Below are positions 17,742 through 25,659 of a stretch of DNA of 64,000 nucleotides, piece after piece. The notes beneath the pieces were generated by a model. It worked only from the letters and a program-made list of their open reading frames with translations. It was not told the DNA's origin and ran no database searches. The first letter of the stretch is position 1, and each line of letters starts with the position of its first letter. The stretch is from assembly GCA_963759115.1 (NCBI GenBank), contig CAVWXT010000005.1, positions 2,046,001-2,110,000 of the forward strand, given 5' to 3'. The DNA comes from CAVWXT01 sp963759115 (GTDB lineage: Bacteria; Planctomycetota; Planctomycetia; Pirellulales; Thermoguttaceae). The position numbers and the translations under genes were made by a program.

Positions 17742-18831
17742 CCCGCTGTTAGAATTGAATCGCAACCGTATGGAAGACTGGTATAGGTAAAAACATCGCA
17801 GGGACGTTTGAATGGGCGTTTTTGAGGAAGGTCCATTCAAAAAGGAGTCCCCGCGATGGCAGGTCATCTTACCCTGGAAGAACGTGAAATCATAGCCCAC
17901 GAGCACAGGGCGGGAAAAATGCAGACGCAGATCGCCGACCGGCTCGGCCGCAGCAAGAGCACGATTTCCCGCGAACTGCGACGCAATCGCAGCCGCAACG
18001 GCTATTGGGCGGTGGCGGCCGAGGGAAAGGCTCGGCGGCGGCGGAGTGAACGTCCGTGGGTCGCCAAGATGCAACGGCCGGAAGTGCGGCGTTATGTCCG
18101 GGATCGCCTGCGGCGGCGATGGTCGCCCGACCAGATCGCCGGTCCGCGCAGCGACTTTCCCGGCGATCGGCGACAGTGGATTTCGCCCCCAACGATCTAC
18201 GCCTGGATCGGCGGCGAGGAGGCCACCGGGAAGCACTGGCGGCGTTATCTGCGGCGTCTGGGCCGACAGCGGCCCAACTGGGAAAAACGCGGGCGGATTC
18301 GCACCGGCACGAGCATCGAGGGACGCCCCGTGGTCGTGGATCGCCGCCGTCGCTTCGGCGACTGGGAAGGGGACACCATCGTGGGCGCCAACCGACGCGG
18401 CGGCGCCGTCACGCTGGTCGAGCGGAAGTCGGGCTATTTGTTGCTGGGCAAGGTTCCCACCTTGCAGGCGGCGACGGTCCGTCAGACCGCCGCCGAGTTG
18501 TATCGGACCACGCCTCCGAAGCTGCGGAAGACGCTGACGCTGGACAACGGCAAGGAGTTCGCCGAGCACGAGCGGTTGACGGAGGAAGCCGCTTTGAAGA
18601 TCTACTTTGCGAAGCCGTACTGCGCGTGGCAGCGCGGCACGAACGAAAACACCAACGGCCTGGTCCGGCAGTTCTTTCCCAAAGGTACGGATCTGGTCGG
18701 CATCCCCAATCATCGTTTTACCAAAGTCCAACAACTTCTCAACGACCGTCCGAGAAAACGCCTCGGCTATCGAACTCCCAACGAAGTTCTCGCCTCTCGC
18801 CTAAAGGTTGCGATTGAGACTTGACAGCGGG
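17742..18831 (+). mobile_element. IS30-family insertion sequence, complete, nested in ISL3
   Basis: The 26-bp imperfect inverted repeats begin CCCGCTGT and end ATCGCAACC (17742-17767 and 18806-18831). The 3-bp target duplication TGC is at 17739-17741 and 18832-18834. Length 1,090 bp. Confidence 0.9.
17856..18824 (+). CDS. IS30-family transposase
   Basis: 322 residues. An N-terminal HTH (LTLEEREIIAHEHRAG ... RSKSTISRELRRN) is followed by the DDE core: FGDWEGDTIVG, LTLDNGKEFAEH and ENTNGLVRQFFPKGTD (Glu in NENTNG). Intact frame between both inverted repeats, start after AAAAAGGAG. The copy is probably functional. Confidence 0.95.
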   Translation: MAGHLTLEEREIIAHEHRAGKMQTQIADRLGRSKSTISRELRRNRSRNGYWAVAAEGKARRRRSERPWVAKMQRPEVRRYVRDRLRRRWSPDQIAGPRSDFPGDRRQWISPPTIYAWIGGEEATGKHWRRYLRRLGRQRPNWEKRGRIRTGTSIEGRPVVVDRRRRFGDWEGDTIVGANRRGGAVTLVERKSGYLLLGKVPTLQAATVRQTAAELYRTTPPKLRKTLTLDNGKEFAEHERLTEEAALKIYFAKPYCAWQRGTNENTNGLVRQFFPKGTDLVGIPNHRFTKVQQLLNDRPRKRLGYRTPNEVLASRLKVAIET

Positions 18832-18918
18832 TGCTCTGTCATGCCTCAGAAAACGCACCTCAACGGTGCTAACCAGCCCTGTTCTTACCCACGAATTCTG
18901 CTGACGAACCACAAAAAT

Positions 18919-19571
18919 GTAGCCGGCGGGGTCGCCCGAGAATAAGAGAAGGTGCTTATAGAGGCGGCCGGACAAGCTACGCAGGAACAATAGCCATGAT
19001 TGCGAAGTCGAAGCGTAAGCAGTTGGGCGGGGGGTGAGAGGAGGGGCGATCGGCGAGGGGTGAGGCAATGGCTGGCCGGCAACGCCTGCCGGAACGGGTT
19101 GACGCGGGGGGACTCACGCCGATTCAAGGCTCCCGACCGCGTTGCCGCTCCGTCTTATCACTCGGAACGCCTTTCTGAGTGAAACTCTTTCAATCCCCGA
19201 TACTCTTGCTCGGCGTCGGGGTTTAATCGTCTTAGCTGCGGGGATGCTACGGGAGGTTTATTGGAGCAAGCCCGTGCGAAAGAGGCATGTGCCGATAGTT
19301 GCCTTCTTCGTAACTGGGGATGGACAAATAGAGCTCGCCGTTGTCTAATAGTGCTTGGAACAGTCATCTCGCGTAGGGTTTCCTGAGGAGAGGCGTCTGC
19401 GCAGGGTTGCGGCGCTTCCGATGCAATTGTCGGACGCGACGTTCTCCCATCTGCCTGCGCCTCCGATCACAGGAAATGTCGCCTCGCGCGCGTTGGTCTG
19501 TGCAGCCCTCACGGGTAATCCATGATCTGCAAAGACTCCCGATGTTCCTCCGTTTGATTCCCCCTCTCCGA
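18919..19571. other. Region without a convincing gene
   Basis: It begins with the displaced stop codon (18920-18922) of the metalloprotease. A GGCAACGCCTGCC palindrome lies near 19080, and AAGCAGTTGGGCGG at about 19018 repeats the last codons of the GlmU-like gene. Short open frames here show no recognisable product. Confidence 0.5.
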
Positions 19572-21077
19572 ATGAGCGTATCTTGCCAGTTGGCGGCCGA
19601 GGCCGAGTACCTCCGAAGTTTGGGCGCTAGGACCCCGAGTTCGCAGTGCTGTGAGCCCGACTTCCTGATCATTTCGCCCGCAAAGACGGGAACCACCTGG
19701 CTGGCCCAGAACCTGAGTTGCCACCCTGAAATCTATATTCCGCGAATCAAAGAGATCCATTACTTCAACATCTACTGGACACAGTTTGGCTTCGATTGGT
19801 ATCTGAAGCACTTTCAGAACGCCGGCAATCGAAAGAAGGGAGAGGCGACCCCTTACGCCGGATTGTCTCTTTACGCGATCCGGGGCATGCAGCGCCGGCT
19901 GCCGCATCTGCGACTGGTCTTCCTGATGCGTGACCCGATGGAGCGAGCCTGGTCGCATGCCAAACACGACTACAAGTATCGCCAAGGCATTTTCGCCTCC
20001 TTCGAGGGGAGTTTTGCCGAGATCCCGGACCAGAAGTTCATCGAACATTTCACCGACCTGCGCAGCATCAATACCGGCGACTATCTTCTGTGTCTGAATC
20101 GGTGGCTCTCTTGTTTTCGGCGCGATCAGGTCTATTTCGGATTCTCCGAGTCCATCAAGACGGCTCCGCGGGAACTGCTCCGCCAAGTATTCGATCACCT
20201 GGGTGTGAGAAGCGACGTCGACTTGTCGACGTTCCCGATTTTCGAGCGGATATTGCCGGGCATCGAGCAAGAGGTGCCCGCCCGCCTGAAGCCCTATTTG
20301 CAGGCCATCTATGGCGAGACAACGCGAGAACTCCGTGCATTCTTGAAAGAACAACTCCAGGTAACCCCTCCGCCGACTTGGGCTCCTGCGCAAGCGCCAA
20401 GGTGGTTCATCCGCTCCTGTTGGAAAAGGGTTACCACGGGTATGACTTGTTCGTGTACCGGAGCAGATTCTATGCGTTGTCCCCAGAACTCGATTCCCGT
20501 AGCGTCCTGACGGACGACGGATTGCGGAAGAAGTGCCAAGGGAATCGCAAGTGTCTCGTCGGCTACTCATTGGATGAATTGAAGTACTATGCGGATCGAG
20601 CCATCAGCCGGCCGGATCGCGAAGAGTACCTGGTACGCTGCCTGATGCAAATCATCGCAGGCCGCTTTTCGCAGCCGGTGACCTCGGTGGAACGCTACCT
20701 GGGATTCCACGTGATTCTATGCCGGCAGAGGTTCTACGCTCTGCGCAGGCTTGGACGGCCTGGATTGGGCCCATCTCGATGAGGACGCGTTGCGCGAATA
20801 TCAGCGGGACGGACAATGCTATGCGGGCGACACGCTGGAGGAACTGCACGAACTGATAGAGCGGGACCTCGTGCCCGTCCTGGTCGTGGAGGGCCATGAA
20901 CAATTCAACATCGTGCGGTACTTGGGAAAATACTATGGTGTTGCCCAATCTCTAGGTCCCGTAGATCTTGCGCAGCTAGACCAACGTGTTCTGGACGGTT
21001 ATCAGGCCAGCGGTCAGTGTGTCGTCGCCCATTCCTTGGACGAAGCCAAACAACGAATCCGGGGGCGGCAACCCTAA
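19572..21077 (+). CDS. Sulfotransferase with three C-terminal repeat domains (two frameshifts)
   Basis: The N-terminal 250 residues form a PAPS-dependent sulfotransferase: 5'-phosphosulfate loop SPAKTGTTWLAQN, 3'-phosphate site VFLMRDPMERAWSHAK, then SINTGDYLLCLNRW. The acceptor is unknown (glycan or lipid). After a frameshift at about 20,390 come tandem units of about 60-70 residues (20,420-20,610; 20,690-20,865; 20,885-21,070). Their pattern is G(Y/F)(D/H/N)(L/I)...R.YA...LD..DL..LD...L..YQ..GQC..G.SLDE. A second shift near 20,745 lies inside the middle unit. Start 19572 (MSVSCQLAAEAEYL) is the last Met before the domain; 19539 is an alternative. Confidence 0.75.
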
Positions 21078-21326
21078 GAAGTGCCTCCCTGCCGGGCAAC
21101 CGCCCCTGGCCAGCGGTGCTTTTCATGCCCCCGTTGCGTGTTGCAGGGCGGAGAGGCTACTCTGAAGCCGGGCGAGGACACGAGTGTTTGCGGTAGCTTG
21201 GCTCTCCTGCCGGAAGGCGCCGCTGAATGAGTCGACTCCTACAAGGTGACGTTCTACGAATTTGAGAAACCGCTCCAGAAGGCGTCGCCGGGCGATTCAG
21301 GACCGGCAGTGGGGACGGCCTCGCCG
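21078..21326 (+). other. Intergenic stretch interrupted by the ISAzo13 element
   Basis: No gene recognised. One frame reads through the IS target site (...GDGLAV, then after the IS SYSLRVVGEKHGPPRHWR and a stop near 22760), hinting that the IS split a small unidentified gene. Confidence 0.3.
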
Positions 21327-21329
21327 TAA

Positions 21330-22674
21330 GGACCGGCGAATCAATAACTGTCGGGATTATTGGGGTTTGGCGACGTAGTTCCATTTTGGCAGCAAGTCGT
21401 CAAAGAGAATGGTCATGGCGGCTTTGAAGCTGTCGGCGACCTTGCGACCGGTTTCATAGATGCGGTGGATAACATTGACTGTCGTTTGCAGGCCGGTGGT
21501 GGTCGAGGCTTTGCGCATCAGGCGGACCACGGTGTCGAGCGTGTCGAACAGCATTCCTTGGCAGGCGCGACCGACATGGGGAAAGAAACGGCGTTCAATC
21601 GGGTTGAACTTCGAGCAATAGCTTGGGTAGTGGGCCACTCGGATTTCTACTCCCAATTCGTTGACGAGGTGTTGCAAGTCCTGTTTGAAAAGATACTGAG
21701 CCGCCGAATTGCTTCCGCCACAGTCGCACAACAAGAGGATGGACTTGGCGTGCGGGTAGCATCGTTGGCCGATACGGTTCCAGTACCAGCGGAAGCTGTC
21801 GCACGCGAATTGGCTCGTGTCGTGGCTCAGGCCGATGTTGAGATGGCCGCGATTGCGAAGGAGGTCGTAGATGCCGTGCGGAATAATGACGCCGGTAGCC
21901 CAACTGGGAAAGTCGTGGTCGAACGCCCGGAAGGCCTGCTGGGTCCACACGCGGCCCTCCCGAAAGAGTTGCCCGAGATGTTCTTTTGCCTTGGTATCGA
22001 GGGAAAACACGGGGTCGCCCGCCGCCAAGTACTTGGCCTTCAGTTCGGCGATGCGGAGGAACTGGGCATCCCGATCAGGGCTGTGTCCGCCTGCCAAAAC
22101 CTTGGCGATCTTGTGTCGCCCCAACTTCTGCTCTTTCATCCAGTCTCGCACGACCGGTGGACTGACGGGAGTTCCCATGTCCGTCACGGTGTCCGCGAGT
22201 TGCCGCGACGAGAGGTCCGTCCACAGCACGCCGGCGTCATCGGGATTGCCCGCTGTGCGGACTTCCAGCACCGACTTCAAGTTCTCCACAAGTTCGGGCT
22301 GGGTCTCGACCATTTTTTTTTCGCCCGCCGCCAATTCGTCGCACTCGTCCCGCTGCCGGATCGTGTGGCAACTCGTCCAACTCGGCCAGTCCGCGTTCAA
22401 TGGTTCGCTGCGAGCATCCGAACACCTCGGCCACATACTCGATCCCGCCATGCCCCAGCCGCCGAGCCTCGACGGCAGCATACCGTCGTCCATCTTTCTC
22501 GGACAACGTTTGATAAAAGGCCCGAACCTGTTCCACCACTTCCGGATCGTACTGCAACTGAAATACGAAGGCCATCCTTGGCTCCATTCAAAAGGACCAT
22601 GAGAAACTCCATACACTAGCCCCCAGTCTATCAGATATGCCACAAAACTCCGACACCTATTGATTCGCCGGTCC
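21330..22674 (-). mobile_element. ISAzo13-family insertion sequence
   Basis: Inverted repeats GGACCGGCGAATCAATA-nn-TGTCGG at 21330-21354 and 22650-22674, flanked by TAA on both sides (likely 3-bp target duplication). The single transposase gene needs a one-base shift at an A9 run. Confidence 0.88.
21357..22587 (-). CDS. ISAzo13-family transposase, joined across an A9 run
   Basis: The N-terminal frame (from MEPRMAFVFQLQYDPE or the internal MAFVF) holds an HTH (IEYVAEVFGCSQRTIERGL) and ends in GGGRKK. The C-terminal frame continues VETQPELVENLKSVLE. It carries FSLDTKAKEHLGQL, GLSHDTSQFACDSFRWYWN, LLLCDCGGSNSAAQYL and SKFNPIERRFF, the ISAzo13 DDE core. The join is a run of nine A on the coding strand (plus-strand T9 at 22313-22321). 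Loss of one A, or RNA-polymerase slippage, puts both in frame to give about 405 residues. Confidence 0.85.
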
Positions 22675-22756
22675 TAAGCTACTCGCTGCGCGTGGTCGGT
22701 GAAAAACACGGCCCTCCCCGGCATTGGCGTCTCTACGGCCTGAGCATCCGGTGCGA

Positions 22757-22785
22757 TTGATTTCTCTCTTGTGATGCTGTAGAGT
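22757..22785 (+). promoter_or_regulatory. Sigma-70-type promoter for the TatA-like gene
   Basis: TTGATT (22757-22762), a 17-bp spacer, TAGAGT (22780-22785), about 70 bp before the ATG at 22857. Confidence 0.4.
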
Positions 22786-22856
22786 GTTCCCTGGCGGCGG
22801 GGGGCGACTCGGCGGACATCTGCGCATGGCGCCGTCGTTGTTTGGGGAGCGCTGAC

Positions 22857-23393
22857 ATGGGTGCATTTGGCCCGCTGCATTGGCTGATCCTCGCGGCGAT
22901 CGTCTTTCTGTTGTTCGGCAACCGCTTGCCGGACGTGATGCAGCAATTGACCGAATGGGATCGGCTGCGACAACGTGATCCGATTCGATGGCGGCGTCTC
23001 GTACTCCAGGAGACGATCAACCAGAGCGAACGGGAACGGCGAGTGCGTGCCGCTGCTCGATGGCTTCTGTCATGGCGAGGCGCTGACGATGGCACTATTG
23101 CTCCTGCTAGCGCTGATATTGATCCGGCACGTGTAGGAACGACACTATCGCCTCGACCATCCGTCATGGCCCGGCTTCGTCTTGCTTCGCTTTGTCGCGT
23201 CTACCGAACAGCAGAGCGTCGAACGAGAATCGTCCCGGCCCCAAGAGAAGGAACAATAGGGCGCAGGCAAGGTAGACGGCGGCCAACTCATGAGATCCCC
23301 CCTTGCCCACGAAGGGGTCTCCATGCGGCAGGTGGACCACGGCGATTGCCACGACCATATTCGTCGCAATTCCCAGGGATGCAAGTCGGGTAA
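22857..23393 (+). CDS. TatA/MttA-like small membrane protein
   Basis: The start MGAFGPLHWLILAAIVFLLF and the following GNRLPDVMQQL are typical of TatA: one transmembrane helix, an FG/FGN hinge, an amphipathic helix. In TatA this helix forms the twin-arginine translocation pore. The rest is basic and unlike TatA. The open frame continues over the 3' part of the convergent doxX gene (23164 onward), where it is probably non-coding or out of frame. The true end is uncertain. Ribosome site GGGGAG. Confidence 0.55.
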   Translation: MGAFGPLHWLILAAIVFLLFGNRLPDVMQQLTEWDRLRQRDPIRWRRLVLQETINQSERERRVRAAARWLLSWRGADDGTIAPASADIDPARVGTTLSPRPSVMARLRLASLCRVYRTAERRTRIVPAPREGTIGRRQGRRRPTHEIPPCPRRGLHAAGGPRRLPRPYSSQFPGMQVG

Positions 23394-23613
23394 GAAGCCC
23401 CGCGATCAACGCCATACCCCCGCCAAACTCGGCGAGCGCCGCCAAAGCCAGGAGAAGCCCAGGGATGTGAGCTTCCGGTCCCATCCAGCCCATCGGGTTC
23501 TGGATCTTCGGCCACCCGTGGAAGACAAACGCCACCCCCATCACCAGCCGGAGCAAGAGGAGGCCCACGGAACCCAGCCATCCAACCGTGTCGCAGTAGA
23601 ACAAGTGTCGCAT
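23164..23613 (-). CDS. DoxX-family membrane protein
   Basis: 149 residues with four predicted transmembrane helices. The family pattern LLLLRLVMGVAFVFHGWPKI ... LALAALAEFGGGMALIAGLLTRLA is clear. DoxX proteins are inner-membrane subunits linked to thiosulfate:quinone oxidoreductase-type or redox-stress functions, but most remain unassigned. Convergent with the TatA-like gene. Confidence 0.85.
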   Translation of the reverse strand: MRHLFYCDTVGWLGSVGLLLLRLVMGVAFVFHGWPKIQNPMGWMGPEAHIPGLLLALAALAEFGGGMALIAGLLTRLASLGIATNMVVAIAVVHLPHGDPFVGKGGSHELAAVYLACALLFLLLGPGRFSFDALLFGRRDKAKQDEAGP

Positions 23614-23872
23614 GAATGTTCGCCTCGGTGGCCAGAATGATCGGTCTCTGGAAAATCGGCGGCTGCCTCCGTCGATAGAGAACTCTATGTGTCAGCCCAC
23701 AACGGATCAATTGTCGGATCAGCGTTTTCTTGGTCGCCACGGCTGCGATGGGTTCACCGAGCGGGAGAACGGGAAGCCTCCGAAGGGACACTCTGGCGGC
23801 AGCGAGCGCCCGCCATTGCCGAGACCCTCAATCCGCCCCGTCCCAGCAGCCGATCAGTCGCTCGATCGTCCG

Positions 23873-24640
23873 TTACAGTTCTTCGATGGGTCTCGGCCCT
23901 GCGCCGATCTCGCCGGCGCTCTTGAGGTTCTTCGCGAACCACGATCGGAGCAATTATTCGCGGTCGGTGGGCGGCTGGACACGGCCGTGGTCCTTGGGGT
24001 CGCTGCCGTGTTCCACACTCCAGCCGTCCCATTCCCGAAAGGCGTGGTAACTCCAATCCCGATCATGGGCCTCGAAAATGTCGATCAGATCCTTGAGGTA
24101 GCGATAGGCGCTATCGTCCGGCGCCCAGCGGATCGCGCTAAACTCGCCGATGTAAATGTGGGTCTTCGGCAAAATCTGTGGGTGAAAAATGGGCCTACGG
24201 GGGATTCGTCCTGGCAAGGTGGATTTTCTGAGGGATGGCAGGGCAAATAAATGACGGTGGAAACAGCCGCAAAACCGGGGTTTTCTTGTTGTGTAACGGC
24301 CCTCGTCGGGTCTCCCACATCTGCAACGCACGGACCTTTGCCACGGAAAAACGGGGATGGAATCTATGAATCAGATCGTTGAGGCTCCCGAAATCACGAA
24401 AACCCCTGAAAATCCAGATTCAAACTGAGTTTCACGGCCCAAATCAACCCACAGATTCTGCCGAGGAGGCGTAAATGTGAACGCCATACTTCTGCTGGAA
24501 CTCAACCACCGGCTTGAGCGCCGCTTCGAGTTGGGCCTTGTCCCATTGCTTGCCGTCTTTCTCGCCGGGGTAGCTGTACGCCTTGCCGGACCCGTCAACT
24601 CCCTGATGCGCGAAGCGTATCAACGCCAACCGTGGATGGG
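23873..24640 (-). pseudogene. GH5-family glycoside hydrolase fragment, split by a MITE
   Basis: The 5' piece (24471 upward) reads FAHQGVDGSGKAYSYPG then DKAQLEAALKPVVEFQQ and KYGVHIY. The 3' piece (below 24160) resumes HIYIGEFSAIRWAPDDSAYR with RDWSYHAFREWDGWSVEHG and LLRSWFAKN. This is the C-terminal third of a GH5-type endoglucanase; the catalytic Glu is probably the E of IGEFSA. The N-terminal part is missing, a 311-bp insertion splits it, and a TAA interrupts it after PPTDRE. It is dead. Confidence 0.8.
24160..24470. mobile_element. 311-bp ISL3-type MITE (non-autonomous)
   Basis: The terminal 23 bp match in inverted orientation at 19 positions (core TCGGCA-r-AATCTGTGGG; 24160-24182 and 24448-24470). 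The 8-bp target duplication GTAAATGT is at 24152-24159 and 24471-24478. The repeats resemble those of the ISL3 element at 16234 in length and consensus (G..TC.TC..CA.AAT..GTGGG). There is no transposase inside; a short frame MNQIVEAPEITKTPENP is the only Met-started peptide noted. Confidence 0.85.
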
Positions 24641-24643
24641 CCA

Positions 24644-25051
24644 TCATGCCGTTTGCCAATCCTCGATGGTCAGACCCGGAACGCGGCCAAACTCATCGCC
24701 GTTATGGGTGACGAGCGTAAGGTTATGCACCCGCGCAATCGATGCAATGAGCAGATCGTTCGGCCCGATCATCAGTCCGCGATCGGACAAGTCCGCACGG
24801 ATTCGGCCGTACGCCTCGGCGGCATCATCGTCAAATGGAAGAGACAAGAAACGAGAGATGAACTGGTTGACCTTGAAGAGATTTGCGGCAGCGTCACGGC
24901 TTCGGAGGGCGCCAAAAACCAGTTCGGCCCTCACGACAGAACACAGCACTGCGTCTTCGGCATTCGTTTGAGCTAATCGGCTGGCGATGCGCGAACTGCT
25001 TCCCGAACGGAGGTAATCAACGCAGGCGTTGGTATCCAGAAGCCAAGTCAC
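24644..25051 (-). CDS. vapC: VapC-type PIN-domain toxin
   Basis: 135 residues. PIN-domain acidic residues are at LLDTNACVDYL (D), VVRAELVFGA (E), NDLLIASIARVHNLTLVTHN (D and late polar residue). VapC toxins are Mg-dependent RNases, often cutting tRNA or rRNA. The ATG overlaps the stop of the upstream antitoxin by 4 bp, the classic translationally coupled arrangement. Confidence 0.9.
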   Translation of the reverse strand: MTWLLDTNACVDYLRSGSSSRIASRLAQTNAEDAVLCSVVRAELVFGALRSRDAAANLFKVNQFISRFLSLPFDDDAAEAYGRIRADLSDRGLMIGPNDLLIASIARVHNLTLVTHNGDEFGRVPGLTIEDWQTA

Positions 25052-25302
25052 GGGAAAGCCTCAGTCCGCCGCTCATACTGCCCTTGTTCCGGCCGTTGAA
25101 AGGTCGGATCGGATATGCAGCCGGCCATGCTCTTGACGAACTCTCGCCAGTCCTCTCGATTCGGTGGCGATGGCGGCATGGAAGGGGTTGTCGGCTCCAC
25201 AATGACCTTGACTTCTCGATTGGCCTCGTCCAGTCCGAGTGGCAGGGAAATCGTCAAAACACCGTCCGCGCCGACTCGCGACTTGATCTCAACGTGGGTC
25301 AT
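25048..25302 (-). CDS. VapC-associated antitoxin
   Basis: 84 residues, starting MTHVEIKSRVGADGVLTISLP after a GGAGTGA ribosome site. The N-terminal strand pattern (DGVLTISLPLGLDEANREVKVIVEP) is the form seen in small antitoxins preceding vapC. The C-terminal tail (REDWREFVKSMAGCISDPTF) is the likely toxin-binding helix. It probably neutralises VapC and represses the operon. Confidence 0.8.
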   Translation of the reverse strand: MTHVEIKSRVGADGVLTISLPLGLDEANREVKVIVEPTTPSMPPSPPNREDWREFVKSMAGCISDPTFQRPEQGQYERRTEAFP

Positions 25303-25384
25303 AGGGTCACTCCTCGAAAGGCGAACGATCTCCACCACCATTCTAGCTCTTGGCGCCCAGTGGGGCCAGATGGCCACACCGACG

Positions 25385-25573
25385 CTACTTGACGCGATCC
25401 TTCGCCCGCTGCAATTCCAGGCAACGTTCCCGCGTGTTGCGCCGCACGGCAGCCCGCGAGTCGGCCCAGAGGATCATCTCCTGGATCACCCGCCAGCGCT
25501 CGGTCGGGTCCCAATGCCGCTCGCGCTTCTCTTCCTCGTACCGCTTCAGATCATGATCCGGTGGGGCGTTCAT
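25385..25573 (-). CDS. Small charged protein, unknown function
   Basis: 62 residues from MNAPPDHDLKRYEEEKRERH; highly charged and helical with WDPTERWRVIQEMILWADSR in the middle. It lies 82 bp upstream of the VapBC pair on the same strand and could be a separate regulator. No domain recognised. Confidence 0.5.
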   Translation of the reverse strand: MNAPPDHDLKRYEEEKRERHWDPTERWRVIQEMILWADSRAAVRRNTRERCLELQRAKDRVK

Positions 25574-25643
25574 CGCGGGCCTTTCGCAGGCCCTTCCAAG
25601 CGTCCCATTGTATGTTCCACCGCCTGGAACTGCCAAGAGCAGG

Positions 25644-25652
25644 TGGTATACT
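25644..25652 (+). promoter_or_regulatory. Extended -10 element (TGGTATACT) just before the NuoF-like gene
   Basis: TG-G-TATACT ends 7 bp before the ATG at 25660, so transcription would start at or next to the start codon. The same GTGGTATACT string occurs before the gene at 63074. Confidence 0.4.
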
Positions 25653-25659
25653 GGAGCCC

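Larger units (their letters stand above)
16234..18910 (-). mobile_element. ISL3-family insertion sequence carrying a nested IS30
   Basis: 23-bp inverted repeats at 16234-16256 and 18888-18910 share TCGTCA-r-CAGAATTCGTGGG. The 8-bp target duplication ACAAAAAT is at 16226-16233 and 18911-18918. Without the IS30 the element is about 1.58 kb, normal for the family. Confidence 0.9.

Noticed and set aside
16234..18910. Composite transposon carrying two transposases
   Set aside because: Separate inverted repeats and separate target duplications (8 bp for ISL3, 3 bp for IS30) show simple nesting, not a composite unit.
23612..24250. 212-residue plus-strand frame over the GH5 fragment
   Set aside because: It is antisense to recognisable GH5 sequence and runs through the MITE end; no similarity.
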